From the NCBI RefSeq assembly GCF_029623395.1, contig NZ_JAPYKK010000008.1, positions 1 to 64,000 on the forward strand: a DNA stretch of 64,000 bases, written 5' to 3'. The translations under genes and the position numbers were made by a program. Shown here one piece after another: positions 8,288 through 16,426 of the stretch (within the stretch, counting starts at the first letter, position 1; each line of letters begins with the position of its first letter). This stretch comes from Sphingomonas echinoides (GTDB lineage: Bacteria; Pseudomonadota; Alphaproteobacteria; Sphingomonadales; Sphingomonadaceae). The notes under the pieces were generated by a model. The model worked only from the letters and a program-made list of their open reading frames with translations. It did not search any database and was not told the DNA's origin.

Positions 8288-8827
8288 ATGAAAGGTGTCA
8301 TCTTCAATCTCCTGGAAGAGGCCGTGGTGCTCGAACACGGTCCCGACACCTGGACCGACCTGATCGATGCGACGGGAGTCGACGGAGCGTTCACGTCGCT
8401 TGGCAGCTATCCCGACGAAACGCTGCTGGCGCTCGTCGATACGGCGGCGGCGGCCACCGGCAAGACCCCGAGCGACGTGCTCCGCTGGTTCGGCGCGGCG
8501 GCCATGCCGCTGCTTGCCGAACGCTACGGCGTGTTCTTCACGGGCCATTCCGGCGCGCGGAGCTTCATCCTCAGCGTCAACGAAATCATCCACCCCGAAG
8601 TCCGCAAGCTCTATTCGGGCGCAGGTTGCCCGCATTTCCAGTTCAGCACCGATGCCGAAGGCGCCATGATCATCGGGTATCAGTCCCCGCGGCGGCTGTG
8701 CGCGCTGGCGGAGGGGTTCATCCTCGGTGCAGCCGCCCATTATGGCGAGCAGGTGACGATTACGCACCTCGCGTGCATGCTGGACGGCAGCCCGTTATGC
8801 CGGATCCGAGTCCGGTGGGTCGAATGA
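8288..8827 (+). CDS. H-NOX haem-NO-binding sensor protein
   Basis: A stand-alone H-NOX (HNOB) domain of 179 residues, the normal size. The proximal haem ligand is His102 in NEIIHPEVRKLY, and the haem-propionate motif YxSxR is intact at Tyr131-Ser133-Arg135 (YQSPR); these positions coincide with those of characterised bacterial H-NOX proteins. Such proteins bind NO, sometimes O2, and control a partner enzyme encoded next door. The stop codon overlaps the start of the GAF-GGDEF-EAL gene (ATGA), the usual pairing with c-di-GMP enzymes. It lies 15 bp after fliH inside the flagellar cluster, so NO control of motility is a reasonable inference. No distal-pocket tyrosine was assigned, so NO rather than O2 selectivity is likely but not proven. 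Confidence 0.93.
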   Translation: MKGVIFNLLEEAVVLEHGPDTWTDLIDATGVDGAFTSLGSYPDETLLALVDTAAAATGKTPSDVLRWFGAAAMPLLAERYGVFFTGHSGARSFILSVNEIIHPEVRKLYSGAGCPHFQFSTDAEGAMIIGYQSPRRLCALAEGFILGAAAHYGEQVTITHLACMLDGSPLCRIRVRWVE

Positions 8828-10827
8828 TCCACGCCGGGGTGGCGGAACCGCCTTCACTCGAGGCGCGGCTTGCTCGCGCCGAGCGCGCGACGATCCGCGA
8901 ACGCACCGCGCGGCTCGAAGCCGAGCGGATCGCCGAGCACGGCCTGCGCACGCTGTACGAAAGCAAGCAGCGACTGCAATTGCTCCAGCACATCACGGGT
9001 GTCGCCAATCGCGCGCGGACCATCGCCGAAGCGCTGGGGACCGCGCTCGAGGCGATCTGCGAGCGGATGAACTGGACGATCGGCAATGTCCTGATGGTGT
9101 CGGCGGACCGCACCTACGTTGAGGGATGCAACATCTGGCGCGCCAACGACGCAAGCGGCGTGATGGCGTTCGTCGAGGCATCGCGTCGGATGCGGTTCCC
9201 GATCGGCGAAGGCCTTCCGGGCCGCGTGTTTGCGACCGGGCGGTCGGAATGGATCGCCAACCCCGGTCATTCGGCGATGTTCGTCCGCGCGCCGGAAGCG
9301 ATTCGCTGCGATCTTGGTACGGGTTGCGCGTTTCCGGTGCTGGCCGGGGACGAAGTGGTCGCGGTGCTCGAATTCTACATGCGCCAGGCGGTCCCCGAAG
9401 ATCCCGAGATCGTCGAGATCCTCGAACAGGCGAGCATCCAGCTTGGCCGTGTGTTCGAACGGGACCGCGCGCAGCGCGCGCTGATCCATGATGCGCTGCA
9501 CGACCCGCTGACCGGCCTGCCCAACCGCGCGCTGTTCAACGACCGGTTGCAGGAAAGCTTCGAGCGCCTCACCCCCGCGCGCCGCCATGCGCTCGCGGTG
9601 CTGGTACTGGATCTCGACGGGTTCAAGCAAGTCAACGACACGCTCGGCCACCATGCCGGCGACCGGGTGCTGATCCGAGTCGGCCGCGCCTTGTCCGATG
9701 CGCTGACGCTGCTGGAGCAACGGCCGGGTACGGACCTCGACGGCATACGCTTCTCCCCCGCGCGGATGGGGGGCGACGAGTTCACCGTCCTGGTCGAGGA
9801 TCTTGCGGGTGAGGATCTTGCACAGCACGGCGCGATCGACGCGATTGCCACCGCGCTTCACCGCGCGCTCGATGAGAATCTCGGTTCGGTGAGCGAGCCC
9901 GCACAGGTCGGCGCCTCGATCGGCTATGCGATCGGCAGCGCGGTCCACGCGAGCGTCGACCAGCTGCTGCGCGACGCGGACCTCGCGATGTACGAGGCGA
10001 AGGCGGGCGGGCGCGGACGGACGGTCGGGTTCACCGACGCCCTGGGCGACACGCTGCGCGACCGCGCGCGGCTGACGAACGAATTGCGCGAGGGGATCGA
10101 GCGCTGCGAATTCGAGCTCGACTATCAGCCGATCGTCACGCTCGATTCGGCGAAGTCGGTCTGCGGATTCGAAGCGCTGGTCCGCTGGAACCATCCGGTG
10201 CGGGGGCGGCTGTTGCCGGCCGAGTTCATCGCCGTCGCCGAAAGCAGCGGGCTGATCCTGTACCTGGGGGATTGGGTGCTGCGCGAGGCGTGCCGCACCG
10301 CCGCAAGCTGGCCGGCGCCCGGCGGGCAAGCCCCGTTCATCAGCATCAACATCGCCGCGCGTCAATTCGCGCAACCGGGCTTTGCCGCGCGAGTCCGCCA
10401 GATCGTGCTCGAAACGGGCGTCGAGCCGACCCGGATCCGGCTGGAACTGACCGAAAGCACTGCGATCGTCGACATCGATCATACCTGCGCGGTCATCCAG
10501 GAAATCCGCAAATGGGGCGTGCAGACCAGTCTCGATGATTTCGGCACAGGCTTCTCGTCGCTGTCGTCGTTGCACCGACTGCCGTTCGACGTGCTCAAGA
10601 TCGACCGCAGTTTCGTGATGGCGATGGACGGGAACGGCAAGGGCGACGGGATCGTCCGCGCGATCGTCGCGCTTGCCCGGACGATCGGCATGACGATCGT
10701 CGCGGAAGGGATCGAGACCCCGGCGCAAGCCGAATTGCTGATCGGACTGGGGTGTGAACTCGGCCAGGGCTATCATTTCGGCCGCCCCGCGCTCGCCAGC
10801 CAGACCGCCGCGCTGCTCGAGCGCTGA
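8824..10827 (+). CDS. GAF-GGDEF-EAL c-di-GMP cyclase/phosphodiesterase, H-NOX partner
   Basis: A 667-residue bifunctional c-di-GMP enzyme. A helical, probably coiled-coil stretch (about residues 10-55) leads into a GAF domain (about 60-205), a GGDEF domain (about 220-395) and an EAL domain (about 410-660). The active-site motif GGDEF is intact, but there is no RxxD inhibitory site five residues before it. EAL landmarks are intact: FEALVRWNHP, LELTES, DDFGTGFSS, KIDRSF and AEGIE, so both activities are possible. The start is set at the ATG overlapping the H-NOX stop; an in-frame ATG 27 bp upstream is the alternative. Coupling implies complex formation with H-NOX. The net direction, synthesis or breakdown, cannot be predicted. 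Confidence 0.93.
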   Translation: MIHAGVAEPPSLEARLARAERATIRERTARLEAERIAEHGLRTLYESKQRLQLLQHITGVANRARTIAEALGTALEAICERMNWTIGNVLMVSADRTYVEGCNIWRANDASGVMAFVEASRRMRFPIGEGLPGRVFATGRSEWIANPGHSAMFVRAPEAIRCDLGTGCAFPVLAGDEVVAVLEFYMRQAVPEDPEIVEILEQASIQLGRVFERDRAQRALIHDALHDPLTGLPNRALFNDRLQESFERLTPARRHALAVLVLDLDGFKQVNDTLGHHAGDRVLIRVGRALSDALTLLEQRPGTDLDGIRFSPARMGGDEFTVLVEDLAGEDLAQHGAIDAIATALHRALDENLGSVSEPAQVGASIGYAIGSAVHASVDQLLRDADLAMYEAKAGGRGRTVGFTDALGDTLRDRARLTNELREGIERCEFELDYQPIVTLDSAKSVCGFEALVRWNHPVRGRLLPAEFIAVAESSGLILYLGDWVLREACRTAASWPAPGGQAPFISINIAARQFAQPGFAARVRQIVLETGVEPTRIRLELTESTAIVDIDHTCAVIQEIRKWGVQTSLDDFGTGFSSLSSLHRLPFDVLKIDRSFVMAMDGNGKGDGIVRAIVALARTIGMTIVAEGIETPAQAELLIGLGCELGQGYHFGRPALASQTAALLER

Positions 10828-10900
10828 CCGGCGCGCGGCGAAAGCCGTCACGACCCGGCAAAAATTTCCCCCCGGCAAGACCTGCCGATCCGCATCCTCC

Positions 10901-10906
10901 CTATAA
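10901..10906 (+). promoter_or_regulatory. Candidate -10 element upstream of fliF
   Basis: CTATAA lies 46-51 bp before the fliF start and is followed by ATTG. It matches the core seen before flgI and fliG. It suggests that fliF-fliN-flbD-flhA has its own promoter despite following the GGDEF/EAL gene on the same strand. Confidence 0.35.
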
Positions 10907-10951
10907 ATTGCCAAAGCGGGGCCGCTGCCTCGCACAGCGACGGGGTCTGGG

Positions 10952-12571
10952 TTGGAGCAGGTTCGCACTCTGATGGCCCAATTGGGGCCGAAACGCCTGA
11001 TCATCATGGGCGTGGTCGCCGCGGCGCTGCTCGCGGTGCTGGGCGCGGTCGCGTTGCGCGGCGAGGATCGCACGATGGCGTTCCTCTACACCGACCTCGA
11101 CCCCTCCGCCGCCGCCGCGATCGGCGAGAAGCTGCGCGCGCAGAACATCCCGTTCCAATTGTCCGCCGATGGCAGCGCAGTGATGGCGCCGCAGGACAAG
11201 GTCGCGGCACTGCGCATGACGCTCGCCGGGGATCGGCTGGGCGGCAAGATCGGCTATGACGTGCTCGACGCCCAGCAGCCGTTCGGTGTGTCCGCATCGC
11301 GCGCGAAGATGGACGAGACTCGCGCGATCGAAGGCGAACTCGCCCGGTCGATCCAGAGTATCGATGCCGTCACGCACGCCCGCGTCCATCTCGTCATGCC
11401 CGAGCGCCAGATGTTCGCCGCCGAAGCGCGGCACGCGTCCGCGTCGGTCTCGGTCAAGACGCGCGGTCGCTTGCCCGGCGAGACGATCCAGTCGATCCGG
11501 TACCTCGTTGCGTCCGCGGTGCCCGAGCTCTCCCCCGAAGCGGTGTCGATCGTCGACCAGACCGGCGCGCTGCTAGCGCGGGCGGGGGAAGCAAACGCGG
11601 GCGGCGGCGCGGATGCCGACACGCGTCAGACGCAGGTCGAGGCAAAACTGCGCGATCAGGTCATCACCTTGCTCGAGCCGATCGTCGGCCAGGGCAAGGT
11701 CCGCGCCGAAGTCTCCGCGCAGATCGACCGCGACCAGACGCGCGAGGATTCGACCGTGTTCGATCCCGACAAGCAAGTCATCGCGCATCAGGTGACCGTC
11801 GACAGCGACGACCAGAACCGTGAACTCCAGGGCACCGGCGCGGCCAGCGTCGCGACGCAATTGCCCGAAGCGCAGGGGCAGCCCCCCGCGACCGGCGGCA
11901 GCGACACGCGCCAGACCGCGAAGAAGGAAACCTCCGAGGACACGACCTATTCGAACAGCGCGACGCACAGCGTGGTCGTTCGGGCGCCGGGCAAGATCAA
12001 TCGGCTGACGGTCGCGGTGATGGTCGACGGTGGGACCAAGGGGCTCCCCGCGCCGCAGATCCAGCGGCTGACCCGGCTGGTCGAGAACACGGTTGGGCTG
12101 GACGCGCAACGCGGCGACAGCGTCGTCATCGAAAGCATGGCGTTTGCCACGGACGATGCGCTGGCGGACAGCAAGAGCGCATGGTGGTCGGTGCTGACGT
12201 CGGACCAGGTCGTCGGGCTGGTCAAGCTGCTGATGATCGCCGTCGTCGGCCTGATCGCGCTGCGGATGATCCGCGCCCGCCGGGACCCGGCGCCGGCGAC
12301 CGACCCCGAGGCAGCGCAAGCCGCGCTGGCTGATCAGCAGGCCGAGATGCTCGCGATCGCCGAACAGGCGGCAGGCGGCGACCCCGAGGCGCTGCGACGG
12401 CTCGAGGCGCTGCAGGCGTCGCAAACCGACCAGCCGTTGCTCGACCATGAGATCACCGTCGCGCAGGTCGACGGCCGCGTGAAGGCGTCGGTGCTCAAGA
12501 AGATCGGGGACAGCGTGGCGGCCAGCCCGCCCGAAGCCGCCGCGGTGCTGCGGCAATGGATGAACGCATGA
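10952..12571 (+). CDS. fliF: Flagellar MS-ring protein FliF
   Basis: Forms the membrane-embedded MS ring that nucleates basal-body assembly. Of 539 residues, the N-terminal membrane helix spans about 14-34 and a second helix lies at about 416-437 (LVKLLMIAVVGLIALRMI); the periplasmic ring-building region between them contains LVMPERQMFAAEARHASASV and VSIVDQTGALLA. A TTG start is used here because it is the most upstream start giving a normal N terminus; the ATG at 10973 would shorten it by seven residues. It overlaps fliN by 4 bp. The C-terminal cytoplasmic tail that binds FliG is present. Confidence 0.93.
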   Translation: MEQVRTLMAQLGPKRLIIMGVVAAALLAVLGAVALRGEDRTMAFLYTDLDPSAAAAIGEKLRAQNIPFQLSADGSAVMAPQDKVAALRMTLAGDRLGGKIGYDVLDAQQPFGVSASRAKMDETRAIEGELARSIQSIDAVTHARVHLVMPERQMFAAEARHASASVSVKTRGRLPGETIQSIRYLVASAVPELSPEAVSIVDQTGALLARAGEANAGGGADADTRQTQVEAKLRDQVITLLEPIVGQGKVRAEVSAQIDRDQTREDSTVFDPDKQVIAHQVTVDSDDQNRELQGTGAASVATQLPEAQGQPPATGGSDTRQTAKKETSEDTTYSNSATHSVVVRAPGKINRLTVAVMVDGGTKGLPAPQIQRLTRLVENTVGLDAQRGDSVVIESMAFATDDALADSKSAWWSVLTSDQVVGLVKLLMIAVVGLIALRMIRARRDPAPATDPEAAQAALADQQAEMLAIAEQAAGGDPEALRRLEALQASQTDQPLLDHEITVAQVDGRVKASVLKKIGDSVAASPPEAAAVLRQWMNA

Positions 12572-12960
12572 TGGAGCAGACCATGTCCGACGACGCCTTT
12601 CCCGCTGGCGATCCGATGTCGCACGATCTCGCGACCCTGAGTGGCGCCGGCGACGATGGGATAGCCCCCGTCTACCAGGAATTCGACGACCACCCCACGG
12701 AACAGCATCGCGCCAGACCGACCGGGCTCGAGGCGGTGCACGAGGTTCCGGTCAAGGTGCAGGCGGTACTGGGGCGGGCGCAAATGCCCGTCGGCGATTT
12801 GCTCGATCTGTCCACGGGCATGGTGTTCGAGCTTGACCGTCGCGTAGGCGAACCAGTCGACGTGTTCGTCAACGACCGGCTGGTTGCGCGCGGTGAAGTC
12901 GTGCTGGTCGATCATGCGCTGGGCGTGACGCTCACCGAAATCGTTCGGGCGGGACGCTGA
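12568..12960 (+). CDS. fliN: Flagellar motor switch protein FliN
   Basis: The C-ring component that binds FliH and, with FliM and FliG, sets rotation sense. The 130-residue product has an acidic, disordered N terminus (about 1-55) and a SpoA domain: VPVKVQAVLGRAQMPVGDLL, then VFVNDRLVARGEVVLVD and GVTLTEIV. The start at 12568 overlaps the fliF stop (ATGA). The ATG at 12556, overlapping fliF by 16 bp, and the one at 12583 are alternatives. It is followed 4 bp later by the flbD-like gene, an order also found in Caulobacter. FliM is not encoded in the window. Confidence 0.9.
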   Translation: MMEQTMSDDAFPAGDPMSHDLATLSGAGDDGIAPVYQEFDDHPTEQHRARPTGLEAVHEVPVKVQAVLGRAQMPVGDLLDLSTGMVFELDRRVGEPVDVFVNDRLVARGEVVLVDHALGVTLTEIVRAGR

Positions 12961-12964
12961 GCCG

Positions 12965-14266
12965 GTGGCGGGTTCGATCGTTCGGATGCTGCTCGTCGGC
13001 CCTGCCGATGGTGCGTTTCACGTCGCCGCGGGAATGGCGCGCGACGCAGGCGCCGAAGTCGCGACCGCGACCACGGTCGAGGCGGCGCTGGCATGCCTGC
13101 GCGAACAGGGCGCTGCGCTGGTGATGATCGACGTCGCGACCGACGTCTGCGGGTTCCTCGCGGATCTTGCCGCCGAGCGGTTCGCGGTTCCCGTCATCGC
13201 GTGCGGGATCGATGCGTCGGCGGCGCGCGCGGTCGCGGCGATCCGCGCGGGCGCGCGCGACTATGTGCCGTTGCCGCCGGACCGCGAACTGATCGCCGCG
13301 GCGATCCGCGAGATCGCCGCCCTTCCGGCCGGGCCGTTGATCGGCGCGCATCCCGCCTTCCTGCGCGCGCTCGACTTTGCCCGCGCGATGGGCGCGAGCC
13401 ATGCCCCGATCCTGCTGACCGGCGAACGCGGCACCGGCAAGGAACGCGTCGCACAGGCGATTCATCAGGCCGGGCGCGGCGGCGGGACGTTCGTGACGAT
13501 CGAATGCGCCGGGGTCGCCCCCGACATTCTGGAATATGAACTGTTCGGCCATGACGGCACCGCCTTCCCGATGGCGCGCGCGCAGCGGCGGGGTGCGATG
13601 ACGACCGCGCGTGGCGGTACGGTGTTCCTGCGCGACATTGAAGTCCTACCCGCGGCGTTGCAGGCGCGGTTGCTCGGCGCGATCGACGAGGCGGGTGCGC
13701 CCCGCATGATCGCAAGCGCGCGCCGCGCGCTTGAGGCACTGGTCGACGCGGGGCGGTTCCGCGCGGATCTGCTCGCGCGCTTCGCGCTGGCGACGATCAT
13801 CCTGCCGCCGCTGCGCGCGCGCGGCGGGGACATCCCCTTGCTCGCGCGGAGTTTCGCCACAAGCTTTGCGGCATCGGAAGGGCGCCCTGCTCCGACGCTG
13901 TCGGATCAGACGTGCCGTCTGCTTGCCGGCTATGGCTGGCCGGGCAACATCGCCGAACTCCAGGACGTCATGCACCGCGCGGTGCTGCTCAGCGCTGGGC
14001 CGGACCTCTCGCCGGACGCGCTGGTTCTGGCGGACGGGTCACGCATCGCGGCGACTGCGACGCGCGGGAATGGCCCCGCCGAAATGGACGCGCTGGTCGG
14101 GCGCACGGTCGAGGACGTCGAGCGCGACCTGATCCTGCTGACACTGGAACGGTGTCGCGGCAACCGCACCTCCGCCTCGCAGATCCTCGGCATTTCGGTG
14201 CGGACGATGCGCAACAAGCTCAAGACCTTCGTCGAGGCGGGAATCGCCGTGACACCGGCGGTCTGA
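12965..14266 (+). CDS. flbD: FlbD-like transcription factor with degenerate sigma54-contact motifs
   Basis: Resembles FlbD, the sigma54-dependent activator of flagellar genes. The 433 residues comprise a degenerate receiver (1-118), an AAA+ domain (about 126-345) and a Fis-type helix-turn-helix (about 400-420) with the FlbD hallmark ASQILGISVRTMRNKL. Several essentials are missing. The receiver lacks the acidic pair and the conserved lysine. GAFTGA is replaced by TAFPMA (199-204). Walker B reads FLRDIE instead of FLDEIG. Walker A (GERGTGKE, 153-160) and the WPGN segment remain. It may therefore bind DNA and perhaps nucleotide without activating sigma54. The GTG start is 4 bp after fliN. Function as repressor, scaffold or FliX partner is inference. 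Confidence 0.82.
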   Translation: MAGSIVRMLLVGPADGAFHVAAGMARDAGAEVATATTVEAALACLREQGAALVMIDVATDVCGFLADLAAERFAVPVIACGIDASAARAVAAIRAGARDYVPLPPDRELIAAAIREIAALPAGPLIGAHPAFLRALDFARAMGASHAPILLTGERGTGKERVAQAIHQAGRGGGTFVTIECAGVAPDILEYELFGHDGTAFPMARAQRRGAMTTARGGTVFLRDIEVLPAALQARLLGAIDEAGAPRMIASARRALEALVDAGRFRADLLARFALATIILPPLRARGGDIPLLARSFATSFAASEGRPAPTLSDQTCRLLAGYGWPGNIAELQDVMHRAVLLSAGPDLSPDALVLADGSRIAATATRGNGPAEMDALVGRTVEDVERDLILLTLERCRGNRTSASQILGISVRTMRNKLKTFVEAGIAVTPAV

Positions 14267-14270
14267 GGCG

Positions 14271-16352
14271 ATGCCCGTGCTCAACCAGATGTTCGCGCGG
14301 ATCGGCGCGAACCGTGACATGGCGCTGGCGATCGGCGTGGTCGCAATCATTGCGATGCTCATCCTGCCCTTGCCCGCATGGATGCTCGACCTCGGGCTCG
14401 CATTGTCGATCACGCTGTCGGTGATGATCCTGATGACCGCGCTTTTCATCGAAAAGCCGCTGCAGTTGTCCGCTTTCCCGACGATCCTGTTGATCGCAAC
14501 GATGCTTCGCCTCGGTCTCAACCTCGCTTCTACCCGATTAATCCTCGCGCATGGGCACGAAGGCGCACAGGCGGCGGGCGGGGTGATCGGCGCGTTTGGC
14601 GAATTCCTGATCGGCGGGGAGACCGTGATCGGGCTCACCATCTTCGCGATCCTCGTCGTCATCAACTTCGTCGTCATCACCAAGGGTGCGGGCCGCATCG
14701 CCGAAGTCGCGGCGCGGTTCAGCCTGGATGCGATGCCCGGCAAGCAGATGGCGATCGACGCGGATCTGTCGGCGGGCATGATCACCGAGCAACAGGCGCG
14801 AGATCGCCGCGGCGAGGTCGAGGCCGAAAGCGGCTTCTATGGCGCGATGGACGGTGCGTCCAAGTTCGTGAAGGGCGATGCGATCGCTGCGTTGCTGATC
14901 ACCGCAATCAACGTGGTGGTCGGGCTGATCATCGGCGTTGCGATCCACGGCGTACCGTTCGGGGAAGCGTTCCACACCTATACGTTGCTGACGATCGGCG
15001 ACGGGCTGGTCAGCCAGATCCCCGCGCTGATCGTGTCGATGGCGGCGGGGCTGCTCGTGTCGAAGGGCGGGGTCGCGGGCAAGACCGGTGCCGCGCTCGG
15101 CGAACAGCTCGGGCGTTATCCCAAGGCGTTCGGGATGGTATCCGCGCTGATGGGCGCGCTGGCGTTGCTGCCGGGGTTGCCGTTCGTGCCGTTCGCGTTG
15201 TTCTCGGGGCTGGCGGGCTATGCCGCCTGGTCGCTGTCGCGCGCCGCGACCGTCACTGCCGCGCGCGCCGCCGCCGCCAGCGCGGCCGCCGAAGCGGAAG
15301 CGTCCGCAGTGGCCGAGGAACCGATCTCGCGCACGCTCGCGATCGATGCGGTGCGGATCGAGATTGGCTACGGCCTGCTCCCGATCATCAACGATACGGC
15401 GCGCGAGCCGAGGCTCGACGATCAGGTCCGCGCCCTTCGGCGGCAGATGGCGACCGAATTCGGTTTCGTGCTGCCCGCGGTACGGATCATCGACAATCTC
15501 GCGCTCAAGCCCAACGAATATCTCGTCACGATCAAGGAAACCGAGGCGGCGCGCGGTGAGATTAGGCTCGACCGGCTGCTCGTCATCAACCCCGGTGGCG
15601 GCCCGACCGGTATTCCCGGCGACGCGACGCGCGAACCCGTCTTCAACCTGCCCGCCTTGTGGATCGACCGGGACTTGCGCGAGGAAGCCGGGTTTCGCGG
15701 GCTGACCGTGGTCGATGCGGGCACGATCATCACCACGCACCTGACCGAGCTGGTCAAAGGCAGCATCGCCGACCTGCTGAGCTATACCGAGGTGCAGAAG
15801 CTGCTCGGCGAAATCCACCCGGATTCGGCCAAGCTGGTCGCCGAGATCGTGCCCAGCCGCATCTCGGTGTCGGGGGTCCAGCGGATCCTGCAGAACCTGC
15901 TGTCCGAGGGCGTGTCGATCCGCGACATTCCGACGATCCTCGAAGGGATTGCCGAGGCGGCGCCGATTACCGCCAACCTCACGCAGATGACCGAGCATGT
16001 CCGCGCGCGCCTCGCGCGACAGATTTCGGCGCAACAGGCGATGGACGGCGCGATACCGATCGTCACCCTGTCGCCCGACTGGGACGCCGCCTTTGCCGAA
16101 AGCATCATCGGTCACGGCGACGAGCGCCAGCTCGCGATGGCGCCGTCCGCGTTGCAAGGCTTCATCGCAGCGGTGCGCGAGACGTTCGACCGGCTGGCGG
16201 GCGATGGCGAAATTCCGTGTCTGCTGACGAACCCGACGATCCGCCCGTTCGTGCGCTCGGTGATCGAACGCGTCCGCCCCGCGACCGTCGTGCTGTCGCA
16301 GAACGAAATCCACGCGAGAGCCCGCGTCCGGGCGTTGGGAAGCATTGGTTAG
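14271..16352 (+). CDS. flhA: Flagellar export gate protein FlhA
   Basis: A large inner-membrane component of the flagellar type III export apparatus. The 693-residue protein has about eight membrane segments in the first ~310 residues, including the conserved PTILLIATMLRLGLNLASTR and GAGRIAEVAARFSLDAMPGK signature, followed by the cytoplasmic domain that docks substrate-chaperone complexes. It starts 4 bp after flbD and ends the cluster on this side. A further flagellar gene does not follow; the next gene is an MFS transporter. Confidence 0.95.
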   Translation: MPVLNQMFARIGANRDMALAIGVVAIIAMLILPLPAWMLDLGLALSITLSVMILMTALFIEKPLQLSAFPTILLIATMLRLGLNLASTRLILAHGHEGAQAAGGVIGAFGEFLIGGETVIGLTIFAILVVINFVVITKGAGRIAEVAARFSLDAMPGKQMAIDADLSAGMITEQQARDRRGEVEAESGFYGAMDGASKFVKGDAIAALLITAINVVVGLIIGVAIHGVPFGEAFHTYTLLTIGDGLVSQIPALIVSMAAGLLVSKGGVAGKTGAALGEQLGRYPKAFGMVSALMGALALLPGLPFVPFALFSGLAGYAAWSLSRAATVTAARAAAASAAAEAEASAVAEEPISRTLAIDAVRIEIGYGLLPIINDTAREPRLDDQVRALRRQMATEFGFVLPAVRIIDNLALKPNEYLVTIKETEAARGEIRLDRLLVINPGGGPTGIPGDATREPVFNLPALWIDRDLREEAGFRGLTVVDAGTIITTHLTELVKGSIADLLSYTEVQKLLGEIHPDSAKLVAEIVPSRISVSGVQRILQNLLSEGVSIRDIPTILEGIAEAAPITANLTQMTEHVRARLARQISAQQAMDGAIPIVTLSPDWDAAFAESIIGHGDERQLAMAPSALQGFIAAVRETFDRLAGDGEIPCLLTNPTIRPFVRSVIERVRPATVVLSQNEIHARARVRALGSIG

Positions 16353-16426
16353 GCGGCGGCCATCCTGTCCGTTTGCAACGTAATGTTACCGCGACGTTGC
16401 GACCCGGATCATGACGGTTCACAAGC

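Noticed and set aside
7963..10827. A 954-codon frame as one protein
   Set aside because: The first ~287 codons overlap fliH and H-NOX in another frame. The GGDEF/EAL protein starts at the ATG overlapping the H-NOX stop.
8854..11073. A 739-codon minus-strand frame opposite the GGDEF/EAL gene
   Set aside because: Antisense shadow with biased composition; the plus strand has intact domain motifs throughout.
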